Shown: positions 43,758 through 52,529 of the stretch, one piece after another
How positions within the stretch are numbered: the first letter of the stretch is position 1
Layout: each line of letters starts with the position of its first letter
Assembly (NCBI GenBank): GCA_964438995.1
Contig: CAYTMQ010000007.1
Coordinates: 124,001 to 188,000 of the forward strand
From: JABMMZ01 sp964438995
GTDB taxonomy: Bacteria > Bacteroidota > Bacteroidia > NS11-12g > UBA955
Length of the DNA: 64,000 nt
Reading direction: 5' to 3'
Made by a program: the position numbers and the translations under genes
Notes under the pieces: generated by a model
Told to the model about the DNA's origin: nothing
Database searches by the model: none
The model's input: the letters and a program-made list of their open reading frames with translations, nothing else

Positions 43758-46091
43758 ATGAAAATCAGGCACTTACTCGTTTTAATTCTAGGTTTGTCAT
43801 TCTTTTTGAATGCTCAAGCCAAACGCGTTGACTCAATGAATATTCATCATTCTGAAATTCACTTGGATATGCGAAATATTGCTTCTAAAACCATTGCTGG
43901 CAATGTTAAACTAACCATTCAATTTAAAATCGCTACCAATTTTGTACGTCTCGACTTAAAGCAATTAACCACTGATTCAGTTTTTAATAAGTCAAGTAAG
44001 TTGACATTTTCGACAATCAATGAATCTCTCAATATTCAGCTTGGACAGACTTATCAGGTCAATGACACTGTTGTTTTAAATATCTTTTATCACGGTACAC
44101 CGGCACAAGACCCTAGCGGTTGGGGTGGGTTTTATTTTACTGGAGATTACGCATTCAATTTGGGTGTTGGATTTGCTGTATATCCTCATTCTTTTGGCAG
44201 AGCTTGGATGCCTTGTGTCGATGAGTTTGATATGAAATCGCAATATGAAATGTATGTTGAGACCGACCCATTGTACCGCGCCGCATGCAACGGATTGTTA
44301 ATAGATGTCAACAACAAAGGCACCTCAAAGGTATGGCATTACAAAGAAACTGTACCAATGAGTGCTTATCTAGCCTCTGTGTCTGTTAGCAAGTTCTATG
44401 TTATGCAATCCAATTACAATGGAATTTCTAATGCATTCCCCGTAGAACTATTTGGTTTGGAAAAAGATACTGCAGCAACAAAACTTGCCTTTAGAAATTT
44501 ACCCAAAGCCATTCAGTTTTTTGAAGAAGCGTTCGGTCCACAACCATATTCTAAAGTAGGATATAACTTTGTACCTTTTAATGCTGGAGCTATGGAACAT
44601 GCTGGAAATATTACATATCCAGCTTCTTTTAGTGTTTCTGATCTATATCAAAGAACTATGGCCCATGAATTGTCTCATCATTGGTGGGGCGATTTGGTGA
44701 CCTGTAAAGATGCTGGCGATATGTGGTTGAATGAGGGATGGGCAAGCTATTGTGAATTTCTGTTCATAGAAAAATTGTATGGAGATAGCGCAGCAAAAGT
44801 TGATGTGTATAATGACAATTATTCTGTTCTTAGATACGCTCACATTACAGATGGAGGCATTTACCCTTTGATCAACATCCCAGAAACCATTACTTACGGT
44901 AGACATGTTTACAAAAAAGGGGCAAGCACTATTCACAGTTTGAGAGGTGTTATGGGTGATTCAGCCTTTTTTGCAGCGTGTAAATTGTATTTAAGTCGAT
45001 ACAAATTAAAAAATGCTACATCTGCTGATATGCAAGCTGTATTTGCTGAAGTGGGTGGCGCAAAAGTTCAGCAGTTTTTTGAAGATTTTGTGTTCAATGT
45101 AGGATTCCCGCACATCATCATTCAAAAACAAATTCATTCAGGTTCTGGTCCGTTTAATTTAACGTTTAACACGCTTCAAAAACCTAGATTCAAAAGTGGT
45201 GTTTATAAAAATTTACCTGTAGAGGTATTTTTCTTTAAAGACAAAAGTACATTCGAAAAACGTACTATAGTTGTAAACGCAGAAGAAGAAACCCATTCTG
45301 TAACTTTGCCATTTAAACCCATTATGGTTTGTATAGATTACAACCAAAAATTAAACGATGCCATCACTGATAAAAATTATGTCTTCAATAGTGTTGGCAA
45401 GAAAACATTGGATTTCGGCTTTGGTTCAATTACAGCCAAAACCAGCGATACAGCTTTCTTAAGATTCGAGCACCATTGGGTAGGACCAGAAAAATACATT
45501 ACCACTTATCCTTATATGAGTAATTATAGATATGTCTCTATTGATGGTATCTGGAAAGATGCATTCGCATTCGATTTAGAATTAACGTATGATGGTAGAG
45601 TAGGTGCAACAGGTGGAGATATCAATTATTTGGACCATACATTGATTTTTAAAACAGAAGACAGTTTAACTGTATTGTATAGAGCCTTTCCGGGCGACCA
45701 CTGGAGGGAGTGGACGGATATGACGTTTACTTATGGGAATAAAAACAACAAGCAAGGAACTGTATTAATTAAAAATGCTAAAAAAGGTGACTATGTGTTT
45801 GCCATGAAAGACAAAAATTTGAGCATTGATCACGGTAGTATCAATCAACCTTTTCAAATTTATCCAAATCCAGCAAGCAATGAAATTAGGATAGAATCTA
45901 AAGTGGGTTTGACAGAACAAGTGCAAATTGAGTTGTTTGACATCAATGGTAAATGTGTTCTGAATAAGAAAGTGATGATGGAAAACTCGTCAATCAAGTT
46001 GAATATTTCTGACTATTCAGCTGGATTGTATACTTGTAAGCTAACTGCCGCAGATACTCAGTTTTCTCAGAAAATTGTAATAAGTAAATAG
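43758..46091 (+). CDS. M1-family zinc aminopeptidase with T9SS type A sorting domain
   Basis: This 777-aa secreted enzyme has a signal peptide (MKIRHLLVLILGLSFFLNAQ), the aminopeptidase motif GAMEH (277-281), the zinc site HELSHHWWGD (His303, Glu304, His307) and Glu326 in NEGWASY. A beta-rich region follows, then a type A sorting domain (IYPNPASNEIRI to SQKIVISK). It should remove N-terminal residues from peptides outside the cell. It is related to the 15918 enzyme but longer, with an insert between the zinc site and the sorting domain. Its stop is followed by a 10-bp hairpin (46107-46133) and a strong terminator. Confidence 0.92.
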   Translation: MKIRHLLVLILGLSFFLNAQAKRVDSMNIHHSEIHLDMRNIASKTIAGNVKLTIQFKIATNFVRLDLKQLTTDSVFNKSSKLTFSTINESLNIQLGQTYQVNDTVVLNIFYHGTPAQDPSGWGGFYFTGDYAFNLGVGFAVYPHSFGRAWMPCVDEFDMKSQYEMYVETDPLYRAACNGLLIDVNNKGTSKVWHYKETVPMSAYLASVSVSKFYVMQSNYNGISNAFPVELFGLEKDTAATKLAFRNLPKAIQFFEEAFGPQPYSKVGYNFVPFNAGAMEHAGNITYPASFSVSDLYQRTMAHELSHHWWGDLVTCKDAGDMWLNEGWASYCEFLFIEKLYGDSAAKVDVYNDNYSVLRYAHITDGGIYPLINIPETITYGRHVYKKGASTIHSLRGVMGDSAFFAACKLYLSRYKLKNATSADMQAVFAEVGGAKVQQFFEDFVFNVGFPHIIIQKQIHSGSGPFNLTFNTLQKPRFKSGVYKNLPVEVFFFKDKSTFEKRTIVVNAEEETHSVTLPFKPIMVCIDYNQKLNDAITDKNYVFNSVGKKTLDFGFGSITAKTSDTAFLRFEHHWVGPEKYITTYPYMSNYRYVSIDGIWKDAFAFDLELTYDGRVGATGGDINYLDHTLIFKTEDSLTVLYRAFPGDHWREWTDMTFTYGNKNNKQGTVLIKNAKKGDYVFAMKDKNLSIDHGSINQPFQIYPNPASNEIRIESKVGLTEQVQIELFDINGKCVLNKKVMMENSSIKLNISDYSAGLYTCKLTAADTQFSQKIVISK

Positions 46092-46149
46092 AAGATATTG
46101 TTATGACCAATTGATCAAATTCAGATCAATTGGAAGTTAAAAACAAAAA

Positions 46150-46182
46150 AAAAGCTCGGTATTATACCGAGCTTTTTTTTGT
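46150..46182. terminator. Bidirectional rho-independent terminator
   Basis: The palindrome with arms agctcggtat and ataccgagct (46153-46173) is flanked by A-runs on the left and T-runs on the right, so it can end transcription from both the M1 peptidase gene and the opposing small gene. Confidence 0.9.
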
Positions 46183-46192
46183 TTAAATGATG

Positions 46193-46441
46193 TTATTTAT
46201 TCTCATCAACGATGGCATCGTCATCGCTGCTGGCTAATTCTACATTTGCTAGTTTGTTGCGACTAAATAGGAATAAAATTCCACCAACCACAATCAAACC
46301 AATTTTAATGCCCCATGCAGCACCTTCACCCTAATTGTATATCCATTGTAGTAAAGATGGAACCATGTCAAAAAATCCTAATGCTGTGGCAAGTAATCCG
46401 AAAATTGCCATTAAACTTCCAATTTGATTTAAAACTTTCAT
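46193..46441 (-). pseudogene. Small two-helix membrane protein gene interrupted by an in-frame amber codon
   Basis: Reading the minus strand from ATG at 46441 gives MKVLNQIGSLMAIFGLLATA and then LGFFDMVPSLLQWIYN, a TAG at codon 37 (46331-46333), and, in the same frame, GEGAAWGIKIGLIVVGGILF, LFSRNKLANVELA and an acidic tail to TAA at 46193. The uninterrupted reading would be 82 residues with two membrane helices and a charged C-terminus, typical of small Bacteroidota inner-membrane proteins. TGG (Trp) changed to TAG is the simplest origin. No start codon follows the TAG closely. It could be a nonsense pseudogene, a read-through gene, or a sequencing error. Product unknown. Confidence 0.75.
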
Positions 46442-46495
46442 TCTATTAATTTATTTGATACATTCAAAACTATCATTAATTTTAAAAAAAACAAA

Positions 46496-48562
46496 TTAAT
46501 TTTTGAATGGTAAGTAACTATATGTCTTGCTATATCTCAACATTTGGTCGATGAATGATTCTTCATAATCAACCTTAATGTCAACAATAACGCCGTTTTC
46601 CATTACAGGCGTATATCTTGGCTGAATGAAACCACGATAAGCAGCAATGTCTAATACTTTTGTTCTTTTTAAAACTTCTGTATGTATGTTTTTGTCAACT
46701 TTTACACCATATGACTCAACCAATTTCTTACCTTCTTCAAAGTTTCCAGTTGATTTTATGGCTTGTATTTTATTCAATAATTGACCAAATAATACCCTTA
46801 GTTTTTCATAATCGTTGATGACAAAATAGGTTTTACCATTGCTGATTTTTTTCTCAATGACATTGTCCTTTTTGCCCATTTCGTATACCCAAGATGCAAC
46901 CAATTGGCGATTTCTCATATGGTCTTCTTCCAAATTTTCACCTGGTTGTAATCTTCTCAATTGAACCATTAAGCCATTTCTGATATAGTCATCGTATTCT
47001 GCCATGCCTACTTCTAAACTTGGAATGATGCCGATGTCTATCAATTTTTTATCCATCAAATAATACAATGCAACCAAATCGGCTCTGGCTTCTTCAAGCG
47101 TAGAACCATAAGCGCCTAAATTGTCTTTAGTAACGCCTTTGTTCATTTGTCCGCTGGCATGACCAATTACTTCATGAAGAGCTGTATGCAATTTAGCTGC
47201 AAGTTGACCATATGTTTTAGAACGGTTAACTTGAATTGTGTCCCAACAAAATTCAGCAAGCATACCACCTGAATTGGCTTTGTTGTATGCATCTACAATA
47301 TTGCCTAAACTAACGGATTTAGAACCGTGCACCTCTCTAATCCATTCAGCATTCGGTAAGTTGATTCCGATTGCAGTTGATGGTGATAAATCGCCAGCTT
47401 CCATAGCAACATTTACAACTTTGTAAGTAATACCAGTAACTTTCGATTTTTTGTGCGCTTTTTCTATTGGAGAATTGTCTTCAAACCATTGTGCATTGGC
47501 AGCAATAATTGCCATTCTTTTTGAAGCTTCAGCATCGTTTATTTCAACGGCTGATTCATAATTAGCCCTCATGCCAATAGCATCGTGATACACTTCTATA
47601 AATCCATTGATGAAATCAATACTGCTTTTTACATCTTTAACCCAAGCGATGTTGTATGTGTCCCATGCCTTCAATTCTCCACTGTTATAAAAGTTGATCA
47701 ACAATTCTAGAGAGTGCTTTTGTTCTGGTGTTTCTGCTATAGCAACAGCTTTATTTAACCACTCAACTATTTTAGAAATTGATGCACCATACATGCCTCC
47801 AACTTTCCAAGTTTTCTCAACAATAGCACCGTTTTCTCTTGTTAGCTTAGAGTTTAAACCCCAGCTTAATGGCTCAACGGTATCTCTTTGTTTCTTTGGT
47901 TTGTAATACCCTTCTACTTCTGTTTGGGTTAATCCTTCATAAAAGTTGTTTGCAGACATTTTTATTTGGTCAATTCCTTCTGCTTTGTTGACACGTTTGG
48001 CTTCAAATTCAGGATTGAAGACGATGTCAATCAACCATTTTTTAAATCCTGCAGTGTCTTTGTTGTCCATCAATGGCAATGCTGCTTTTGGAGATTCAGC
48101 CATCATCTTCATTAAAAAGTCTGATGAAAACTCAGGCATGATTTTATTCTCTGCGTAATGATGGTGAATACCATTGCTCATCCAAAATCTTTTTAGATAG
48201 ACTTCAAAGTATTTAAACTCATCCGACTTTCTATCACCTTTGTAATTCACATACAATTCTTCTAAAGTCTTTCTCAACCTCAAATTGTATTTGTTGTTTT
48301 GGTCGTATATCATATCACGGCCGCATAAGGCTGCTTCGCTAAGATAGTACACCAATAATTTTTGATTCAAAGACAGATTTTCGAAACCAGGGACATCGTA
48401 TCTCAAAATTTCAATATCTGCAAATCTGTTAGGGTCGTCATACAACTTAAAAACAGGTTTTGATGGGTAGTTGTTCCCAGTATCTGTCTTTTTAGATTGC
48501 TGACCGCATTGGCTGAACAATAGTGCCGTTGCAAGTGCGATTGGGGTTATAAAGTTTTTCAT
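46496..48562 (-). CDS. Dipeptidyl peptidase III (M49 family), lipoprotein
   Basis: This 688-aa metallopeptidase has a lipoprotein signal ending near Cys19 (LLFSQC). It has the M49 zinc motif as HEVIGH (His463, Glu464, His468; the family form is HExxGH) and EEARAD (490-495), which supplies the third ligand. It releases dipeptides from the N-terminus of short peptides, here probably on the periplasmic side. It lies five bases after the Ldh gene, in an operon with the LutA-like gene. Length and motif set are normal for the Bacteroides-type enzyme. Confidence 0.92.
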   Translation of the reverse strand: MKNFITPIALATALLFSQCGQQSKKTDTGNNYPSKPVFKLYDDPNRFADIEILRYDVPGFENLSLNQKLLVYYLSEAALCGRDMIYDQNNKYNLRLRKTLEELYVNYKGDRKSDEFKYFEVYLKRFWMSNGIHHHYAENKIMPEFSSDFLMKMMAESPKAALPLMDNKDTAGFKKWLIDIVFNPEFEAKRVNKAEGIDQIKMSANNFYEGLTQTEVEGYYKPKKQRDTVEPLSWGLNSKLTRENGAIVEKTWKVGGMYGASISKIVEWLNKAVAIAETPEQKHSLELLINFYNSGELKAWDTYNIAWVKDVKSSIDFINGFIEVYHDAIGMRANYESAVEINDAEASKRMAIIAANAQWFEDNSPIEKAHKKSKVTGITYKVVNVAMEAGDLSPSTAIGINLPNAEWIREVHGSKSVSLGNIVDAYNKANSGGMLAEFCWDTIQVNRSKTYGQLAAKLHTALHEVIGHASGQMNKGVTKDNLGAYGSTLEEARADLVALYYLMDKKLIDIGIIPSLEVGMAEYDDYIRNGLMVQLRRLQPGENLEEDHMRNRQLVASWVYEMGKKDNVIEKKISNGKTYFVINDYEKLRVLFGQLLNKIQAIKSTGNFEEGKKLVESYGVKVDKNIHTEVLKRTKVLDIAAYRGFIQPRYTPVMENGVIVDIKVDYEESFIDQMLRYSKTYSYLPFKN

Positions 48563-48567
48563 TTGAT

Positions 48568-49662
48568 TTAAAATGGATGTTCTAAGTGGTATGCTATAGC
48601 CAGTGTTTTCAAATCACTGCCTACCTTGTCTATAATTGGAATGCCATTGATGGCTCTCTCTTTGCTTAACTGTAATTCTGGTGCACCATGTATGATAACT
48701 GGCTGTTCAGGATGGATAGGTGTTGCTTGTTTGAAGCGTCTAATCCATTGGTCCATGCGTTTTTTGAATTCCGATGTTTCTATGAATCCATCGACATCCA
48801 TAGCTCCTAAAAAATGACCAATACCTTTTCCTGGCAAATCTGGTAATACTGGTAAGAATGCCACAAAAGGTGGCACCCATGGTCCGAAATTAGCACCCGA
48901 TAAAACGCCGCTAAGAATGTCTACTACAGCGCCTAATCCATAGCCTTTGTGAGAACCATGATCAATGTCGCTTCCTAAAGGCAATAAATAACCACCACCT
49001 TTAAGGTCTTTTGGATCTGTCGTACTTAAGCCTTCTTTATTTTCTAACCAACCTTGAGGCAATGGTTTATTCTTTCGCTCAGCAATTTCAAGTTTGCCAT
49101 TAGCCGCTGCACTGGTTGCAGTGTCTAAAACAAAAGCATCTTCTTCTCCTGCTGGAATAGCATAACAAATTGGATTGGTGCCCAACATGCGCTCTTTGCT
49201 GAATGTTGGAGCTACAAGTGGAGAAGCGTTGGTCATGGCCATGCCAATGTAGTCCTTCTCTAAAGCCATCATTGCATGGTAGGCTGCTATGCCAAAGTGA
49301 TTGCTGTTGCCAACAGTGGCAAATGAACTGCCATACTTTTCAGTTTTATTTAAAATCATTTCCATGGCTCTTGGCGCAGTTACTAGTCCTAAGCCACTAT
49401 CACCATCAAGTGTTAAAACAGAATGTTTCTCTCTAGCAATGGTGATATTGGGTTTGGGATTGACTCTGCCTTTTTCAAAAAGTCGGATATAACCGCTCAA
49501 TCTTGCAACGCCATGAGAATCTATACCCCTTAAATCGGCTTTAATTAATACATCTGTTGAAAGAGCCGCATCTGTGTCAGAACATCCAATTGCCTTGAAT
49601 ACAGAATTGGTAAATTGGGCAAGATCTGAACGACTAATGAGATGGTATTCGTTTTGACTCAT
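48568..49662 (-). CDS. Ldh-family (type 2 malate/L-lactate dehydrogenase-like) oxidoreductase
   Basis: This 364-aa NAD(P)-dependent enzyme belongs to the YlbC/Ldh superfamily, unrelated to classical Rossmann lactate dehydrogenases. KADLRGIDSHGVARL (41-55) contains the catalytic His, and SNHFGIAAYHAM (about 120-131), LGTNPICYAIPAG and DIDHGSHKGYGLG are conserved in the family. It oxidises a 2-hydroxy acid such as malate, lactate or ureidoglycolate; the substrate is not determined here. The ATG overlaps the LutA-like stop (ATGA), so the two are coupled, which hints at 2-hydroxy-acid metabolism. Confidence 0.9.
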   Translation of the reverse strand: MSQNEYHLISRSDLAQFTNSVFKAIGCSDTDAALSTDVLIKADLRGIDSHGVARLSGYIRLFEKGRVNPKPNITIAREKHSVLTLDGDSGLGLVTAPRAMEMILNKTEKYGSSFATVGNSNHFGIAAYHAMMALEKDYIGMAMTNASPLVAPTFSKERMLGTNPICYAIPAGEEDAFVLDTATSAAANGKLEIAERKNKPLPQGWLENKEGLSTTDPKDLKGGGYLLPLGSDIDHGSHKGYGLGAVVDILSGVLSGANFGPWVPPFVAFLPVLPDLPGKGIGHFLGAMDVDGFIETSEFKKRMDQWIRRFKQATPIHPEQPVIIHGAPELQLSKERAINGIPIIDKVGSDLKTLAIAYHLEHPF

Positions 49663-50345
49663 AATGCTTTTGCTATAATATCTATAATGTGGTAAGTCGT
49701 GATGTTGTCTGATCCTATAACATTTTGGACATGTTTTCTACAAACATCATCTTCAAAAACCATAGCATCAGCGCCAGATGCTTTAAAGGCCTCAATTAAA
49801 GCCATTGCCATATTTTTAGCAAGTTCTGGTTGACTGACAGGAAATGAAGTTCCAGCACCACAGCATGTTGCGCTAAGCGGACTGTACATCCATTCTATAT
49901 TAGAAAATCCAATCGTTTCTGGATCCAAAGCTTCAGTTCTGCAACACTCCCTAACATAAAAGTATTTTCCTTGTACAGATTTAAATTTATCAGTATTGAT
50001 TTTACTAATAATGGTTTCAAGGTTAATGATGTGCTTTGCTAAATGCATTGCATCGTTGTGAGAAACCGTATTGTTGAATATGTTAGGATAATGTTCAGTG
50101 AAGGTTTTATGGCATTTCGGACTGATAGAGATGATGGCATCAGAGCCATACACTTTTAAGTTATATTCACCAATGGTTTTTGCAGATTTTAATTCTCCTT
50201 TTTCAAAATAAGGCAGTCCGCAACACGTGGCATTTTCGTTAATACTAGCCTGATAACCTGCGCTTGAGCACAATTTTTTGATGTTTTCCAAAGTATCTGG
50301 AAAATAATGCAAGGTTATACAAGGGATTTGGAGGGCATAAGCCAT
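49659..50345 (-). CDS. LutA/YkgE-like (Fe-S)-binding CCG-domain protein
   Basis: This 228-aa protein has two cysteine-rich CCG-type domains: IPC (8-10), CCGLPYFEKGE (41-51) and SPKCHKTF (76-83) in the first, and RECCRTEA, TCCGAGTSFPVSQPELA in the second. These are the Fe-S ligand sites of LutA/glycolate-oxidase iron-sulfur subunits. LutA normally works with LutB and LutC to oxidise L-lactate, but neither is present here. The partner is the overlapping Ldh-like gene instead. It is the first gene of a three-gene operon with Ldh and DPP III. The assignment is firm to family, not to substrate. Confidence 0.85.
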   Translation of the reverse strand: MAYALQIPCITLHYFPDTLENIKKLCSSAGYQASINENATCCGLPYFEKGELKSAKTIGEYNLKVYGSDAIISISPKCHKTFTEHYPNIFNNTVSHNDAMHLAKHIINLETIISKINTDKFKSVQGKYFYVRECCRTEALDPETIGFSNIEWMYSPLSATCCGAGTSFPVSQPELAKNMAMALIEAFKASGADAMVFEDDVCRKHVQNVIGSDNITTYHIIDIIAKAL

Positions 50346-50511
50346 AGTGCAATATTAATTGTAGAATAAGAGAATTTTAATCACTAAATTTGAAGCTTAT
50401 CAACAAGTTTTTAGAATATTTAAAATTTTTTTTGTGACTCATACCACGAAGACCAGTTTTTTTGTGTCTTAAGTGAAATTGAACACATTGTGGAACAATA
50501 TACAGCGTCAA

Positions 50512-51048
50512 ATGAGAGAAGAAGACCTAGTAAAAGGCTGTCTGAAAGAAGACAGAGATTGCCAAAGGGAACTTTATAAACGTTTCTCAGGGAAGATGAT
50601 GGCTGTATGCATGCGATATGCGGGAAATAGAATGGAAGCAGAGGATATGTTGCAAGAAGGTTTTATAAAAGTGTTCGATAACATCGGTAAATTCAAGATG
50701 GAAGGTTCTTTGGAAGGTTGGGTGCGTAGAATTATGGTAAACAATGCCATAAATAAAATACGCTCCAATAAAGTAAAATTCGAAGAACTTGGTCAGGAAA
50801 ATGACGAATTCCTACACCATGACAAGAATATCATCGATAGAATGTCTGAGCAGGATATCCTTAAACTGATAGCCCAGATGCCCCAAGGTTACAGATATGT
50901 TTTTAACATGTACGCAATCGAAGGCCTCAGTCACAAAGAAATAGCAGATAACCTAGGTATTGAAGAGGCTAGTTCCAGAAGTCAATACGCTAAGGCGAAA
51001 AAATATTTACAACAACAGATAATTAAATTAGAAAAAATTAATTTATGA
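50512..51048 (+). CDS. ECF-type sigma-70 family RNA polymerase sigma factor
   Basis: This protein has 178 aa from ATG 50512; an in-frame GTG at 50473 would add 13 residues and is less like ECF starts. Region 2 contains LYKRFSGKMMAVCMRY and EDMLQEGFIKVFDNIGKF, then LEGWVRRIMVNNAINKIR, and region 4 has MPQGYRYVFNMYAIEGLSHK and EIADNLGIEEASSRSQYAKA (helix-turn-helix). Its stop overlaps the ATG of the barrel-fused regulator gene (ATGA). It heads a run of same-strand genes up to 62313 that includes two giant T9SS adhesins, so it may control their expression. Its own promoter could not be identified. Confidence 0.93.
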   Translation: MREEDLVKGCLKEDRDCQRELYKRFSGKMMAVCMRYAGNRMEAEDMLQEGFIKVFDNIGKFKMEGSLEGWVRRIMVNNAINKIRSNKVKFEELGQENDEFLHHDKNIIDRMSEQDILKLIAQMPQGYRYVFNMYAIEGLSHKEIADNLGIEEASSRSQYAKAKKYLQQQIIKLEKINL

Positions 51049-52529
51049 CGCAAAACTCTTTTGAAAAGCAGATTAGAGAAAAATTAAGTCAAACGGAAGT
51101 CAATCCGAGTGACGGTCTGCTAGATGCAATTTTTGAGGCACGCGCAGCTAATGCCAGACCTTTCTTAGGCCTAGGATATACTAAATTCTTCATAATGGCT
51201 GCTGTAGTAGCCGTTACTGCTGGTATATGGTACTTCAATGCCGATGAGTCTAAAAGCACAACTCAAATAGCTTCTCAAAATACCCAATCTCAATCACCAA
51301 ATCAATCGGATAATAACGTTGCCAATGCTAATGCAAATAAAAATGGTAATGCTAATGCCGAAAATCTTGCAAGTAATGAAAGCAATGGTGCAAATAGTGA
51401 AGATTTAACTGCCATTAAGCCTAATATTAAGGCTAATAACAATGCAGCTTCTAATCAAAACAATAAAAAGCATACATCAACATCACAACATCAAATGGCT
51501 AAAGCGGATAATGTGAATGCTGTTAAAAACACTTTTGTTAAACCTACTGCTAATAGAAAATTCGATAAGCCTTCTAAATGGAATGGTGAAAATGCTGACG
51601 TTAATGCGTATTTCAATGTTGACGCTCCTAACAGACCAATCATTGATCATGCAGTTCACAACGGCAATAGCCATTTGTTTGTTTACGAGTCTGTTGATCC
51701 TGCGATTTTAGCTAACGAAGGTTTGAGATATTCCTCAACTTCAAATGTGCAAAAATTGAATTATAATTTCGATTTTGAAGCTGCTTCTATGGTTGAAAAA
51801 AGTAAGAATGGTCTAGCGCTTAAAGGCAATCATTCATATCCTTTATTTGTAGATGTTCTTTACAGCCCTACTTATACTAAAGTTGCTCATGCGAAAGATG
51901 AAAGTTTCGATTTCAGTTCTATGAATAGAAATAGCCTTAACCAACAATTTGGCATAAGAGTGTCTACACCCGTTTTTGGTAAGTTTACAGTATTTGCTGG
52001 TATAAATTTATTAAACTTAAATACCAATTACAATGGTACATTCAAATACCAAGAACAAGCTGAAGTCATTCATAAAAGAATTACCTATATCAACGACCCA
52101 CTTAAAGGTGTTATAACTGTTGTTAAATATGATACTGCAACAGAACTTCAAAACAAGTCTAAAGATTTGAATTTCAAGAACACATATTCAGTGTTCAGAA
52201 TGCCAATTGGACTAGCCTATAATTTCGGTATCAAGAAATTTGATTTTGCTATCAACGCTTCTGCCGATATAAATGCAATCACCCATTCTACTGTTAATAC
52301 TCAACTAACTGAAGCACAAACTGCTAATTACACAACTCAATCAAAGTTCTTAAATATAGGAGCTGGATTGAGTTTCATGGCAGCGTATCAGTTAAGTCCG
52401 AAGTTTAAATTGATTGCAGAACCAGGTGTGAGTTACATGCGCTTGAATGCCAATAGAACTGGTTTTGCCAGAACTGAAAGAGTATTGAATTACACCACTT
52501 CAATTGGATTAAGATACTCATTGTTTTGA
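51045..52529 (+). CDS. Putative trans-envelope regulator with outer-membrane-barrel-like C-terminus
   Basis: This 494-aa protein has a short cytosolic-looking head (1-45, VNPSDGLLDAIFEARAA), one membrane helix (about 48-64), a very Asn/Ser-rich linker (about 66-165) and a beta-rich C-terminal region (about 255-494) ending in TTSIGLRYSLF, with the terminal aromatic residue typical of outer-membrane barrels. The layout equals that of the 37130-38719 protein, though sequence similarity is low. It overlaps the sigma gene by four bases, and the downstream secreted-protein gene overlaps it by four (TTGA). An anti-sigma function for the head is inferred from position; no family domain is visible. 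Confidence 0.65.
   Translation: MTQNSFEKQIREKLSQTEVNPSDGLLDAIFEARAANARPFLGLGYTKFFIMAAVVAVTAGIWYFNADESKSTTQIASQNTQSQSPNQSDNNVANANANKNGNANAENLASNESNGANSEDLTAIKPNIKANNNAASNQNNKKHTSTSQHQMAKADNVNAVKNTFVKPTANRKFDKPSKWNGENADVNAYFNVDAPNRPIIDHAVHNGNSHLFVYESVDPAILANEGLRYSSTSNVQKLNYNFDFEAASMVEKSKNGLALKGNHSYPLFVDVLYSPTYTKVAHAKDESFDFSSMNRNSLNQQFGIRVSTPVFGKFTVFAGINLLNLNTNYNGTFKYQEQAEVIHKRITYINDPLKGVITVVKYDTATELQNKSKDLNFKNTYSVFRMPIGLAYNFGIKKFDFAINASADINAITHSTVNTQLTEAQTANYTTQSKFLNIGAGLSFMAAYQLSPKFKLIAEPGVSYMRLNANRTGFARTERVLNYTTSIGLRYSLF

Noticed and set aside
46331..46333. TAG as a pyrrolysine or recoded codon
   Set aside because: Nothing in the window suggests recoding; a nonsense mutation, ordinary read-through or a base error is simpler.
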